Shown: positions 1 through 9,880, numbered from the stretch's first letter. The stretch: DNA of 64,000 nucleotides from Pseudomonadota bacterium (GCA_023400405.1 JAEXFD010000007.1:62001-126000), one strand, 5' to 3'. Program-made: numbers and translations. Notes: a model not told the origin generated them from the sequence alone.

Positions 1-1009
1 CGTCGGGATGATAATAGGCCGAGCGGCCATAGGGCGTGATCGTCGCCCCGATCACCCGGATCCCATGCGCGCGCCCGCGAGCCACCATCTGGCGATAGGC
101 GCCGATCATTCGGGCGACGAGCGCGGCATGGGCTTCGGCGCTCACGGGCGCGTCGCGCGTGAGGACGCCGAGGTCGTTGACGCCCTCCAGCAGGATTGCG
201 TGCGTGACCCCCGGATGGCTCAGCACATCCCGGTCGAAGCGGGCGAGTGCATTTGGCCCGGTGCCGTCTTCGAGCAGCCGGTTGCCGCCGATCCCCGCAT
301 TGAGCACCGCCATCCCGCCCAGGCCTGCTTCGCCCCGCAGCCGGCGCTGCAACGCATCGGTCCAGCGCCGATTGCTGTTCGCCGCGACGCCATAGCCGTC
401 CGTGATCGAATCGCCGAAAACGACGAGGGCAGACCGAGCGGCGGGCGATGCGATTTCGACGCTCGCCAGTTGATACCAGTGATCGGCCTTTGCTGCGCCG
501 GGCAGGTCGGCATCGGCGGTGTGGTCGCCCCCGAGATAGTGGCTGGTCGCGCGCGATCCGGAATGGCCGGTCTGGCCCGCCGGGGCCTGCGGAAAATGGA
601 CCGACACCGCGACATCCGCGCCGGCGGGGACGCTGAGCGCGACCGGATCGGACCAGTAATCCGCCCCAGCCGGGATCGTCGCCGATTCCGCGCCTCCGAA
701 GCGAAGCACGCGCAGGCTGGCAGGATCGATGCGCGCAGCCGACGGATCGGGCGCGCGCGCGATCGTGGCATGGTCGATCCGCAGCGGCTTGGTGCCGAAG
801 GCATTGGAGAAGCGCACGCGCATACGATCGCCGGCGATCTGAATGCGGACCACCTGGCGCAGCGTCGCGTCGCGCAAAGCGTCGCTCGGCAAGGCGGCAT
901 TGCCTTCGGCGGGCTGCTGGGCACTAGACCACCCGGCGACCCATCGATCGCCCGGGGCAACGGCCCCGAGCAACAGCACCCATGCGAGCAATCCTGCGGC
1001 GCGTGCCAT
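1..1009 (-). CDS. SGNH/GDSL-family esterase, N-terminal 336 residues (cut by window edge)
   Basis: This is a secreted serine hydrolase of the SGNH/GDSL superfamily, probably an esterase or carbohydrate deacetylase. The start ATG at 1009 follows a GGGAGAGG ribosome site. It opens with a hydrophobic signal peptide (about residues 1-20), then a beta-rich N-terminal region, then the catalytic block GDSIT at residues 199-203 (nucleophile Ser201). The oxyanion-hole Asn lies in GVND at about 276-279. The catalytic Asp/His near the C-terminus lie outside the window. It is transcribed divergently from the aminopeptidase gene, and a GC-rich hairpin lies between them. The substrate cannot be told from sequence. 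Confidence 0.85.
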   Translation of the reverse strand, partial: MARAAGLLAWVLLLGAVAPGDRWVAGWSSAQQPAEGNAALPSDALRDATLRQVVRIQIAGDRMRVRFSNAFGTKPLRIDHATIARAPDPSAARIDPASLRVLRFGGAESATIPAGADYWSDPVALSVPAGADVAVSVHFPQAPAGQTGHSGSRATSHYLGGDHTADADLPGAAKADHWYQLASVEIASPAARSALVVFGDSITDGYGVAANSNRRWTDALQRRLRGEAGLGGMAVLNAGIGGNRLLEDGTGPNALARFDRDVLSHPGVTHAILLEGVNDLGVLTRDAPVSAEAHAALVARMIGAYRQMVARGRAHGIRVIGATITPYGRSAYYHPD

Positions 1010-1075
1010 GTCCCTCTCCCATGCTTGCGGTCAGCATAGGCGCGTGAGGACGGATCGCAACGGCGGGAAAGGGAG

Positions 1076-1112
1076 GCCGGGCGACACAAGAGGGATCGGA
1101 GTGTCGCCCGGC
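1076..1112. repeat. 12-bp perfect inverted repeat between divergent genes
   Basis: Arms GCCGGGCGACAC (1076-1087) and GTGTCGCCCGGC (1101-1112) are separated by 13 nt. They lie between the GDSL esterase (minus) and the M1 aminopeptidase (plus). The repeat could be an operator or a leader hairpin. No T-run follows, so it is not a typical terminator. Confidence 0.6.
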
Positions 1113-1254
1113 GGTCTCAGTCGACCCGAGACCTGATGCGAGTGTATAGCGACTCGCGTCGCTCTGCAACATTCCGGAAACATACCATGTTGGGACAGAT
1201 AGTTGCGTGCCGGTCGAAGCGCTTTTAAGCAACGCTGCCCTTCAAGGATCTTCC

Positions 1255-3870
1255 ATGCGCTCCTTCGCCTTCGCGCTCGCGATCACGCTTCCCGCCCTCG
1301 CCCAAGCCCAAGACTCACAGCCGACGGGCAAGCTGCCCGATACGGTTCGGCCGCTCGCCTACCGACTCGATCTCACCCTGATCCCGGAAACTCCGCGGTT
1401 CAACGGCCATGCGGAGATCGACGTCGAGCTGAAGCGCGCGGCGCAGACGGTGTGGATGCACGGGCGCAACCTGCACGTCAGCAGGGCAGTGGCGGTGATC
1501 GGCGGCAAGGAAGTGCCGCTGAGCTTTGCGCAGAAGAGCCCCTATGGCCTCGCCCAGATCGATTTCGGAAAGACCGTCCAGCCGGGCAAGATCACGCTGA
1601 AGTTCGATTATGATGGTGCCTATGGCAGCGGCCCCTCGGGCCTCTATCACCTCAAGATCGACGGCAGCTGGTATGCCTGGAGCCAGTTCGAATCGATCGA
1701 CGCCCGCGCGGCCTTCCCCGGCTTCGACGAACCCGGCTACAAGACGCCCTTCACCGTGTCGCTGACCACCCGGCCCGGCATGGTCGCAGTGAGCAACGCG
1801 CCCGAAGACGGCGCGCCGAAGAAGGTGGGCGATCTGGTCAAGCACCGCTTCCTCGCCACCAAGCCGCTGCCGACCTATCTCGTCGCCTTCGCGGTCGGCC
1901 CGTTCGCCACCGCCGCGACCACGATCCCCGCCACGCCCGAGCGCGCGACGCCGCTGCCACTGCGCATCGTCGGCACCAAGCCCAATGCCGGGAGCCTCGA
2001 TTATGCGCTCAAGAACTCCGGCCCGATCGTCGCGCTGCTCGAGAAGTATTTCGGCCAGCCCTTCCCCTTCCCCAAGCTCGACCAGATCGGCTCGCCGGTG
2101 ATGCCCGGTGCAATGGAGAATGCCGGGGCCGACATCTATGGCGACGGAATCCTGTTCCTCGACGAGAGCGACACCCGCGACGCCAAGCAGACCTTCGGCA
2201 TGGTCGTCGCGCACGAGCTGTCGCACCAATGGTTCGGCGATCTCGTCACCCCGGCCTGGTGGGACGATATCTGGCTGAACGAGAGCTTCGCCAACTGGAT
2301 GGGCTATCGCATCGGCAGCGAATGGCGCCCGGACCTCGACATCGGCGTCGATGCGATCGGCGAAGGCTTTGAGGCGATGGATCTCGATGCGCTCGCCACC
2401 GGCCGGCCGATCCACCAGACGATCACCAACGATGCCGATATCGATGCGGCGTTCGACCAGATCACCTATGGCAAGGGCGGCCAGGTCGTCGGCATGATCG
2501 CGGAATATCTCGGCGACGAGAAGTTCCGCGACGGCGTGCGGCTGCACATGCAGCGCCATGCCTATGGCAATGCCTCGACCGAGCAGTTCTTCGGCTCGCT
2601 CGCCGATGCGGCACACGATCCGCGCGTGCTCGGCGCGCTCAAGAGCTTCGTCGATCAGCAGGGCGTGCCGGTGGTGACGTTCCACCGCGAAGGCGACGCG
2701 CTGGTCGCCAGCCAGTCGCGCTTCGCCTATTTCGGCGCCAACCTGCCGGCGCAGCAATGGACCGTGCCCGTGTGCGTCCGCCGCGGCACCGAGCATAGCT
2801 GCACGCTGCTCGACCAGCCGAGCGCGACGATCGCCGCCAAGGGCGACGGCCCGATCATGCCCAATGCCGGAGGCTGGGGCTATTATCGCTTCGATCTCGA
2901 TCCCGCCGATTGGGACGCGCTGATTCAGGCCGGCCCGACGCTGCCGACCGGCGAGGCGCTGGCGCTCGACGACAGCCTGTGGGCGAGCTTCTATGCCGGC
3001 AAGAGCGGAGTCGCCCGGCCGATCGCGCTCGCCAAGGCGATGGCGGCACATCCCAAGACGAAGATCGTGTTCGACAATGCCGATCGGCTGCGCGGGCTCG
3101 AGCAGCGCGGGCTGGTCGGCGAGGCGGCACTGCCCGCCTATCGCAAGCTCATCGCCGGCACCTATGGGCCGCTGCTCGCGAAGCTCGGCTTCGATCCCGC
3201 CGCCGGCGCCTATGCCGCGGAGACGGCAGACCAACGCCAGCTTCGCCACCAGTTCGCCGATATCGTCGCGGTCGCCGGCCACGACGCCGACGCCCGTGCC
3301 AAGCTGATGCGCGCGCTCGATGCCTATCTGGGGGGCGATGCCGCGGCGCTCGATCCCGATTATGCGCCGATGGCCGCGGAAGTCGCGATGAACGAGCGCG
3401 GCGTCGCCTTCGCCAAGACGCTCGCCGCCAAGGCGCTCGACGGCAGCGATCCGCTGCTCCGCCAGATCGCCTCCTATGGCGTCGGCCATTCGGGCAATGC
3501 CGAGGTCGCGCGCTGGTTCCTGAACGACTTCCAGGACCCGCGGGTGACACTGAAACAGCGCATCTTCACCGTCTCGGCGATGCTCGATTCGCCCTATACG
3601 CGCGACATCGCGGCCGATTTCACGCTCTCGCACTTCGACACGTTCGTCCAGGCGGGCGGCGGCGGCGGCATCTTCTCGGGCCGCGCGGCGCAGATGTTCG
3701 GCAAGCTCTGCTCGCTGCCCCAGGCCGACGCCGTGGCCGCCAAGCTGCGCGACCCTGCCAAGGGCAGCACGCTCAATGTCGACCGCTCGATCGAGCAGAT
3801 CCAGACCTGCGCGCGGTTCAAGGATGCCAAGGCCGCCGAAGTGACTGCGGCGATCGCCAGCGGGAAGTGA
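1255..3870 (+). CDS. Secreted M1-family zinc aminopeptidase
   Basis: This is an M1 (gluzincin) metallopeptidase that removes N-terminal residues from peptides, probably in the periplasm. I chose the ATG at 1255 over an in-frame GTG at 1207 because it starts a signal peptide ending ALAQAQ and follows AAGGATC. Key motifs are GAMEN (285-289, N-terminus binding), HELSH (320-324, zinc and catalytic Glu) and the third zinc ligand Glu343 in NESFA. The 871-residue length fits a full M1 architecture with an ERAP1-like helical C-terminal domain. A GC-rich repeat follows the stop directly. Confidence 0.93.
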   Translation: MRSFAFALAITLPALAQAQDSQPTGKLPDTVRPLAYRLDLTLIPETPRFNGHAEIDVELKRAAQTVWMHGRNLHVSRAVAVIGGKEVPLSFAQKSPYGLAQIDFGKTVQPGKITLKFDYDGAYGSGPSGLYHLKIDGSWYAWSQFESIDARAAFPGFDEPGYKTPFTVSLTTRPGMVAVSNAPEDGAPKKVGDLVKHRFLATKPLPTYLVAFAVGPFATAATTIPATPERATPLPLRIVGTKPNAGSLDYALKNSGPIVALLEKYFGQPFPFPKLDQIGSPVMPGAMENAGADIYGDGILFLDESDTRDAKQTFGMVVAHELSHQWFGDLVTPAWWDDIWLNESFANWMGYRIGSEWRPDLDIGVDAIGEGFEAMDLDALATGRPIHQTITNDADIDAAFDQITYGKGGQVVGMIAEYLGDEKFRDGVRLHMQRHAYGNASTEQFFGSLADAAHDPRVLGALKSFVDQQGVPVVTFHREGDALVASQSRFAYFGANLPAQQWTVPVCVRRGTEHSCTLLDQPSATIAAKGDGPIMPNAGGWGYYRFDLDPADWDALIQAGPTLPTGEALALDDSLWASFYAGKSGVARPIALAKAMAAHPKTKIVFDNADRLRGLEQRGLVGEAALPAYRKLIAGTYGPLLAKLGFDPAAGAYAAETADQRQLRHQFADIVAVAGHDADARAKLMRALDAYLGGDAAALDPDYAPMAAEVAMNERGVAFAKTLAAKALDGSDPLLRQIASYGVGHSGNAEVARWFLNDFQDPRVTLKQRIFTVSAMLDSPYTRDIAADFTLSHFDTFVQAGGGGGIFSGRAAQMFGKLCSLPQADAVAAKLRDPAKGSTLNVDRSIEQIQTCARFKDAKAAEVTAAIASGK

Positions 3871-3963
3871 CCCTCACCCTTCCCACTCGCCTTCGCCAAG
3901 CGAGCCCCTTCCCTCTCCCACCGGGAGAGGGAGGGAGCGCCGAAGGCGCGGAAGGGTGAGGGT
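3871..3963. repeat. Nested inverted-repeat (REP-like) element
   Basis: The outer arms CCCTCACCCTTCC and GGAAGGGTGAGGG bracket inner arms CCCTCTCCC/GGGAGAGGG (3911-3931) and a GCCTTCG/CGAAGGC-type pair. It sits immediately after the aminopeptidase stop and 17 nt before the 3' end of the convergent ligase gene, so it may also end transcription from both sides. It resembles intergenic repeats common in sphingomonad genomes. Confidence 0.7.
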
Positions 3964-3980
3964 GTTCGCGAAGACCGTCG

Positions 3981-5564
3981 TTACGCCGCGGCCAGCTTGA
4001 AGTCCTTGTACTGGGCGCGGATCGCGGTCTTGAGCAGCTTGCCGGTGGCGGTGTGCGGCAGGCTATCGACGAAATGGATCTCGTCGGGCAGCCACCATTT
4101 GGCGACATGGCGGGCAAGATGCGCCTGGATGTCTTCTGCGGTCACGTCACTGCCCGGCTTGCGCACGACGAGGAGGATCGGACGTTCCTCCCAACGCGGA
4201 TGATGGACCCCAATCGCCGCCGCCTCGGCAACGCCCGCGCAGCCCACCGCAGCGTTTTCCAGCTCGACCGAGCTGATCCACTCCCCGCCCGATTTGATCA
4301 CGTCCTTCGCGCGATCGGTGATCTGCATCGTCCCATCCGCATGCAGCACCGCCACATCGCCCGTATCGAACCAATTGTCGGCATCGATGGCGGGCGCGGT
4401 CTCGCCGAAATACTGTCCGATGATCCAGGGGCCGCGCACCTGCAGCCGGCCTGAGCTCGCGCCGTCGCGGGGCAGCACCTGCCCCTCGTCATCGACGACG
4501 CGCAGCTCGACGCCATAGGGTACCTTGCCCTGCTTCGCGACCTGGTCGACCTGCTGCTCGAAACTCAGTTCGTCCCAATCGGGCGACGGCGCGCCCATCG
4601 TGCCGATCGGGCTGGTCTCGGTCATTCCCCAGGCGTGATTGACGCGAATGCCCATCTTCATCAGCCGCTCGATCATCGCGCGCGGCGCAGCGGAGCCGCC
4701 GATCGTGACGATCTCGAGATGCTGCGGCACGTCGCCGGTCGCGTCAATGTGCTGGAACATTCCGAACCACACGGTCGGCACGCCGGCCGAGTGAGTGACC
4801 TTCTCGCGGTTCATCAACTCGCACAGAACCTTGGGTTCGTTGACCGCCGAGAAGACGACCTTCACCCCCACCGCGGCGCCGGCCCAGGGCAGGCCCCAGC
4901 CGACCGCATGAAACATCGGCACGATCGGCATTGCCACCGACGTGGTCGACAAATCGAATTCGGCGGGCTGGAGCTCGGTTATCGCGTGCAGCACGGTGGA
5001 GCGATGGGTGTAGAGCACGCCCTTCGGATTGCCGGTCGTGCCGCTGGTGTAGCAGAGCATCATCGGCTCGCGCTCGCTGCCCGTCACCCAGCGATAGTCG
5101 CCATCCTCGGTGGCGATCCAAGCCTCGAATTCACCGTCATCGAAGCAGACATAATGCTCGATCGTCGTCCATTGCGGCTTGAGCCGTTCGACGATCGGGG
5201 CGAAGGCCCGGTCGTAAAGCAGCACCCGGTCCCCGGCATGATTGGCGATGAAGGCCAGATGCTCGTCGAATAGGCGCGGATTGATCGTATGGATGATCCC
5301 GCCCATGCCCGTCACGCCGTACCAGGCGACCAGGTGGCGCGCATGGTTCATCGCCAGCGTCGCGACCCGGTCGCCGGGCTTCACGCCGATCCGCTCGAGC
5401 GCCTGAGCGAGCCGTCGCGCGTCGCGATGGACGCCCGCCCAATCGGTCCGCGTCTCGCTGCCATCGGCCCAGCGCGTGACGATCTCGCGCGTGCCGTGCT
5501 CGCGCGCCGCATGATCGATCAGCGTCGATACCCGAAGCTCGAAATCCTGCATGCCGCCCAGCAT
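3981..5564 (-). CDS. Fatty-acyl-CoA synthetase (AMP-forming)
   Basis: This 527-aa enzyme of the ANL superfamily activates a carboxylic acid, most likely a medium or long fatty acid, to its CoA thioester through an acyl-adenylate. The P-loop signature YTSGTTGNPKG is at residues 172-182, a GMTETSP block follows the middle, the hinge region is DRAKDVIKSGGEW, and the catalytic Lys lies in the C-terminal TGKLLK. The start at 5564 follows GGAGAGTGGA; a second ATG four codons later is possible. No signal peptide is seen, so the protein is cytosolic. The closest family type is FadD-like or alkK-like; chain-length preference is unknown. Confidence 0.9.
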   Translation of the reverse strand: MLGGMQDFELRVSTLIDHAAREHGTREIVTRWADGSETRTDWAGVHRDARRLAQALERIGVKPGDRVATLAMNHARHLVAWYGVTGMGGIIHTINPRLFDEHLAFIANHAGDRVLLYDRAFAPIVERLKPQWTTIEHYVCFDDGEFEAWIATEDGDYRWVTGSEREPMMLCYTSGTTGNPKGVLYTHRSTVLHAITELQPAEFDLSTTSVAMPIVPMFHAVGWGLPWAGAAVGVKVVFSAVNEPKVLCELMNREKVTHSAGVPTVWFGMFQHIDATGDVPQHLEIVTIGGSAAPRAMIERLMKMGIRVNHAWGMTETSPIGTMGAPSPDWDELSFEQQVDQVAKQGKVPYGVELRVVDDEGQVLPRDGASSGRLQVRGPWIIGQYFGETAPAIDADNWFDTGDVAVLHADGTMQITDRAKDVIKSGGEWISSVELENAAVGCAGVAEAAAIGVHHPRWEERPILLVVRKPGSDVTAEDIQAHLARHVAKWWLPDEIHFVDSLPHTATGKLLKTAIRAQYKDFKLAAA

Positions 5565-5661
5565 TCCACTCTCCGCTTTTCGTTTTGCAGGAGCGTACCG
5601 CGCGAGGGTGGCGAGTGTCGAGAGCTCCCGGCCGCACCGATCATCGCGTTTCGAAGCGCCG

Positions 5662-8600
5662 TCAGGCCGCCTCGGCCAGCTTCGCCGCCGCGCTCTTGAG
5701 CGTCGCCCAGCGGACGCCGGGGAGCTGCTCGATCTTCTGCGCAAGTTCGCCGTCGAGGCGGAAGTCGCGGCCGAGCACCAGTTCGGCCTCGCCCTTCGGA
5801 ATCGGCGCGCGCACTACGATCTCGCCGCGCCCGCCGCGCTGCTCGGCGACCAGGGCCGCCAGCGTCGCGAAGGCACGGGGATCGTCGATCGCGACGTCGA
5901 GCATCAGCCGCGCGGTGTTCGCCAGTCCCTCGAACGGCTGGACCCGCTTGACCGAGACCCGCGGCGTATCCTCGCCCACCCGCTTGTCGAGCTCGACCGT
6001 CAGCACCGCGCAGCCGCCGGCGCGGGCGCAGTCTTCGAGGTCCTTGGCGGCGAGATCGTCGAAGCAGGTCGCGATCGTCTGCGCCGATTTGTCCGAGATC
6101 GTCGCCATCAGGTAGCGATTGCCGCGCGCCGAGGTGCGCGGGCGGCAATCCTCGATCAGCGCCGCGATCGTCGCGCCGATCCGCGCGCCTTCGGGGATCG
6201 GAATCTCGCCGAGCGTCGCGATGTCGCGCGCGCCGTGCAGCCGGGCGAGGTGCTGGTAGCGATCGAGCGGATGCGCCGAGAAATAATAGCCGAAGGCATC
6301 GCGCTCGGCGCCGATCCGATCGGCGAGCGACCAATGCGCGCTTTGCGGCAGCTGGATCGCGCCGCCGCCCGCCGGCTCGGCATCGCCGAACAGCCCGCCC
6401 TGCCCGCTGGTCTTGTTGTCCCAGGTGCGCTGGGCCACCGCGAGGATCGTCTCGGCCGCGGCGAACACGCCGGCGCGATTGTCGTCCAGGCAGTCGAACG
6501 CCCCGGCCCCGGCCAGCGTCTCGACCTGGCGCTTGTTGAGCAGCCGGGGATCGACGCGCTTGGCGAAATCGTCGAGCGACTTGAAGCTGCCGCGCTCCTC
6601 GCGCTCCTCGACCAGCAGTTCCATCGCCCGCTCGCCGACCCCCTTGAGCGCGCCGAGCGCATAACGGACCGCCAGCCCGTCCTCGGCACGCTCGACGGTG
6701 AAATCGGCGAGGCTGGTGTTGATCTCGGGCGGCAGGCAGGTGACGCCCAGCCGCTTCATGTCGTCGGCGAAGATCGCCAGCTTGTCGGTCTGATGGATGT
6801 CATAGGCCATCGAGGCAGCGAAGAATTCGTGCGGATGATGCGCCTTCAGCCACGCCGTCTGATAGGCGAGCAGCGCATAGGCCGCGGCGTGCGACTTGTT
6901 GAAGCCATAGCCGGCGAACTTGTCGATCAAGTCGAACAGCTCGTTGGCCTTGCCCGCCGGGATCTTGTTGTGCTCGGCGCAGCCCTTGACGAAGGTTTCG
7001 CGCTGGGCGTCCATCTCGGCCTTGATCTTCTTGCCCATCGCGCGCCGCAGCATGTCCGCGCCGCCCAGCGTGTAGCCGGCGAGGATCTGCGCGGCCTGCA
7101 TCACCTGTTCCTGATAGACGAAGATCCCATAGGTCTCCTTCAGGATCGGCTCGAGCAGGTCGTGCGGATAGACGATCTCCTCCGTCCCCTGCTTGCGGCG
7201 GCCAAAGCTCGGGATGTTATCCATCGGGCCCGGGCGATAGAGCGAGACGAGCGCGATGATGTCGCCGAAATTGGTCGGACGCACCGCGGTCAGCGTGCGG
7301 CGCATGCCCTCGGATTCGAGCTGGAACACGCCCACCGTCTCGCCGCGCTGGAGCAGGTCATAGACTTGCGTGTCGTCCCAGCCGAGCGCGTTCAGGTCGA
7401 CGTCGATGCCGCGATCGGACAGCAGCTCGACTGCCTTTTTGAGCACCGACAGCGTCTTCAGGCCCAGAAAGTCGAACTTCACCAGCCCGGCGCCCTCGAC
7501 ATATTTCATGTCGAACTGCGTGACCGGCATGTCCGATCGCGGATCGCGATAGAGCGGAACGAGCTGGGCGAGCGGACGGTCGCCGATCACCACGCCGGCG
7601 GCATGGGTGGACGAGTGGCGCGGCAGCCCTTCGAGCCGCATCGACAGGTCGATCAGATGCCGGACATCGCTGTGGGACTTATACTCGCCGTGGAATTCGG
7701 CGACGCCGTTCAGCGTGCGCTCGAGCGTCCAGGGATCGGTCGGATGGTTGGGGATCTGCTTGGCGAGGCGATCGACCTGGCCATAGCTCATCTGGAGCAC
7801 GCGGCCGACGTCCTTGATCACCGCGCGCGCCTTCATCGTCCCGAAGGTGATGATCTGGGCGACAGTGTCGCGGCCATATTTCTGCTGGACGTATCGGATC
7901 ACTTCGCCGCGCCGGGTTTCGCAGAAGTCGATGTCGAAGTCCGGCATCGAGACGCGTTCCGGATTGAGGAAGCGTTCGAACAGCAGGCCGAGCTTGAGGG
8001 GATCGAGATCGGTGATCGTCAGCGCCCAGGCAACCGCCGAGCCCGCACCCGAGCCGCGGCCCGGCCCGACCGGGATGTCGTGCGCCTTGGCCCATTGGAT
8101 GAAGTCGGCGACGATCAGGAAATAGCCGGGGAAGCCCATCTGGATGATGACGTTGAGCTCGAATTCGAGCCGTTCGCGATAGGGCCTGGTCCAGTCGTCT
8201 TCTTCAGCGTTCGCGCTGAGCTTGTCGAAGCGCCGTCCTTCCGACTCGCCAGCCGAAGCGGAGAGCGGCCCTTCGACAAGCTCAGGGCGAACGGGCAGGG
8301 TTTTCCCCTCCAGCTCGGCGATTTTCTCCAGCCGCTTGCGCAGCCCTTCCCAGCTCCGCTCGCGCAGCATCGCCGCCTCGCCTTCGCGATCGCCGGCGAG
8401 GCTGGGCAGGATCGGCTTGCGCTTGGGGGCGGCATAGGCGCAGCGCTGGGCGACGACCATCGTGTTCGCGATAGCCTCGGGCAAGTCCGCGAACAGGTTC
8501 TTCATCTCGGTCGCCGGCTTCATCCACGCATCGGGCGAGGAACGCGGGCGGTCGTCCGAGGCGATGTACGAGCTGTTGGCGATGCACAGCATCGCGTCAT

Positions 8601-9246
8601 GCGCCTCGTAGAAGCTCTCCTCGGCGAAGCAGCTCGGATTGGTGCCGACGATCGGCAGGTCACGAGCATAGGCATAATCGAGCAGCTTGGGCTCGGCGCG
8701 CCCTTCGATTTCGTCGAGGCGCCGGACGATCTCGACATAGAGCTTGCCCGGGAACAACGCCTCCAGCCGCGCCGCATAGCGTTCGGCGGCGACGTCCTGC
8801 CCCTCGGCATAGAGCCGCGCTAGGGCGCCTTCACGACCCGCGGTGAGGCAGATCAACCCGTCCGTTCGCCCCTCGAGCAGTTCGAAGGGCACATGCGCCT
8901 CCTCCTCGATCGGCCGGTCGAGATGCGCCCTGGAGACCAAGTCGCACAGGTTGAGATAGCCCTGCTCGTCCTGCGCATAGAGCGCCAGCCAGTCGATCGG
9001 CGCCGCGACGCCATCGGGCATGTCGGGTCGCTTGACCGCGAGCAGCGTGCCGACCACCGGCTGCACGCCCGCCTTGAGGCAGGCATCCGAAAAGCTCATC
9101 GCCGCATACAGCCCGTTGCGGTCTGCTACCGCGACTGCCGGGAAGCCAAGTTCCTTCGCCCGCTTGGCGATCGCCTTGGGCTCGATCGCACCTTCGAGCA
9201 TTGTGAAGGACGAGAAGACCCGCAGCGGAACGAAACCGGAATGCAT
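5662..9246 (-). CDS. dnaE: DNA polymerase III subunit alpha
   Basis: This is the replicative C-family DNA polymerase, 1194 aa. Domain order is PHP (about 1-280), palm/thumb with the catalytic motif PDFDIDF near residues 430-437 and the GPGRGSGAGS loop just before it, fingers, helix-hairpin-helix, and an OB fold near the C-terminus. I chose the start at 9246 (MHSGFVPLRV) because it matches the family N-terminus. PHP motif I reads VFSSFT rather than the metal-binding HSxxS, so PHP exonuclease activity is probably absent. Residues about 318-346 are encoded by an in-frame REP element (separate entry). The protein is DnaE1-type in length and C-terminal domain, not ImuC. Confidence 0.95.
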   Translation of the reverse strand: MHSGFVPLRVFSSFTMLEGAIEPKAIAKRAKELGFPAVAVADRNGLYAAMSFSDACLKAGVQPVVGTLLAVKRPDMPDGVAAPIDWLALYAQDEQGYLNLCDLVSRAHLDRPIEEEAHVPFELLEGRTDGLICLTAGREGALARLYAEGQDVAAERYAARLEALFPGKLYVEIVRRLDEIEGRAEPKLLDYAYARDLPIVGTNPSCFAEESFYEAHDAMLCIANSSYIASDDRPRSSPDAWMKPATEMKNLFADLPEAIANTMVVAQRCAYAAPKRKPILPSLAGDREGEAAMLRERSWEGLRKRLEKIAELEGKTLPVRPELVEGPLSASAGESEGRRFDKLSANAEEDDWTRPYRERLEFELNVIIQMGFPGYFLIVADFIQWAKAHDIPVGPGRGSGAGSAVAWALTITDLDPLKLGLLFERFLNPERVSMPDFDIDFCETRRGEVIRYVQQKYGRDTVAQIITFGTMKARAVIKDVGRVLQMSYGQVDRLAKQIPNHPTDPWTLERTLNGVAEFHGEYKSHSDVRHLIDLSMRLEGLPRHSSTHAAGVVIGDRPLAQLVPLYRDPRSDMPVTQFDMKYVEGAGLVKFDFLGLKTLSVLKKAVELLSDRGIDVDLNALGWDDTQVYDLLQRGETVGVFQLESEGMRRTLTAVRPTNFGDIIALVSLYRPGPMDNIPSFGRRKQGTEEIVYPHDLLEPILKETYGIFVYQEQVMQAAQILAGYTLGGADMLRRAMGKKIKAEMDAQRETFVKGCAEHNKIPAGKANELFDLIDKFAGYGFNKSHAAAYALLAYQTAWLKAHHPHEFFAASMAYDIHQTDKLAIFADDMKRLGVTCLPPEINTSLADFTVERAEDGLAVRYALGALKGVGERAMELLVEEREERGSFKSLDDFAKRVDPRLLNKRQVETLAGAGAFDCLDDNRAGVFAAAETILAVAQRTWDNKTSGQGGLFGDAEPAGGGAIQLPQSAHWSLADRIGAERDAFGYYFSAHPLDRYQHLARLHGARDIATLGEIPIPEGARIGATIAALIEDCRPRTSARGNRYLMATISDKSAQTIATCFDDLAAKDLEDCARAGGCAVLTVELDKRVGEDTPRVSVKRVQPFEGLANTARLMLDVAIDDPRAFATLAALVAEQRGGRGEIVVRAPIPKGEAELVLGRDFRLDGELAQKIEQLPGVRWATLKSAAAKLAEAA
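8209..8292. repeat. REP element inserted in frame inside dnaE
   Basis: The left arm (8209-8230) and right arm (8271-8292) are inverted copies that match at 21 of 22 positions, each containing GAGCTTGTCGAAG or its complement. Read in the dnaE frame, it encodes a segment beginning PELVEGPLSASAGE and ending FDKLSANAE, between the PHP domain and the palm. The same palindrome family is usually intergenic in sphingomonads. Confidence 0.85.
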
Positions 9247-9457
9247 CGCCCGAGTGTAGGCACGCCGGCCGCGCCGCGCCAGTCGCGGGGGGCGATATCC
9301 ACAAATTTCAAGCGCTCGGGCTCCGGTCTTGTCCGTACGCACGGACTCGGATCGGACTCGACCTGAATGGCGGCCGCGCTGCCGTTGGCGCAGAACCATG
9401 GTTAACGAAGGCCGAAGCTCAACGGCGCCGGCCACACACTGCCAGGGGGTAACCGCG

Positions 9458-9880
9458 ATGACTCTCCGTTGTTCGGTGATCGGCCACGCCGCCGCCACGA
9501 CTCATCACCGCAATCAGGGACTCGACTTTGCCAGCTGCCATCGCTGCGGCTGCGACCTGATCCGCTCCGACGGCGGCGAATGGCGCCAGGTCCCCGCAGG
9601 CTTTCGGGTGGTGTGGCGCGAGTTCGGCCGCGCCGGCGATGCGGCTTCGGTCGCGGACCGCATGGCCCGTCTCGGTGCGCCAGCCCGCCGGCGCGGGCCG
9701 CGCAACGCTCGCCCCGCGCCGCATCGAGATCCGCGCGGCCGGCCGCTGGCAAGCGCCGGTGTGGTATTTGCCAGCATGACTCGCCTCGGCCGGCTGGTCG
9801 ACGAGGTCGAGGAAGACATCCAGGGCATCGAGCCCAGCGGCCAATATGTGATTTGCCTGCCGAGCCTCGGCACGCACTGA
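9458..9880 (+). CDS. Small zinc-ribbon-like hypothetical protein
   Basis: This 140-aa protein has no assigned function. The ATG at 9458 follows CAGGGGG. The N-terminus begins MTLRCSVIGH and contains a CHRCGCDLI knuckle (about 25-33) that looks like half of a zinc ribbon. The middle is Arg/Pro-rich, and the C-terminus (VDEVEEDIQGIEPSG) is acidic. Similar short proteins with a Cys knuckle followed by a W-R-V segment occur in other sphingomonads as I recall, so it is probably a conserved lineage protein. It lies between dnaE (divergent) and gyrA (same strand). Confidence 0.65.
   Translation: MTLRCSVIGHAAATTHHRNQGLDFASCHRCGCDLIRSDGGEWRQVPAGFRVVWREFGRAGDAASVADRMARLGAPARRRGPRNARPAPHRDPRGRPLASAGVVFASMTRLGRLVDEVEEDIQGIEPSGQYVICLPSLGTH

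Noticed and set aside
1315..3633. 772-codon open frame on the minus strand
   Set aside because: Antisense to the M1 aminopeptidase, which has all catalytic motifs.
5551..8823. 1090-codon open frame on the plus strand
   Set aside because: It is antisense to dnaE, Arg/Asp-rich without domains; an effect of high GC on the opposite strand.
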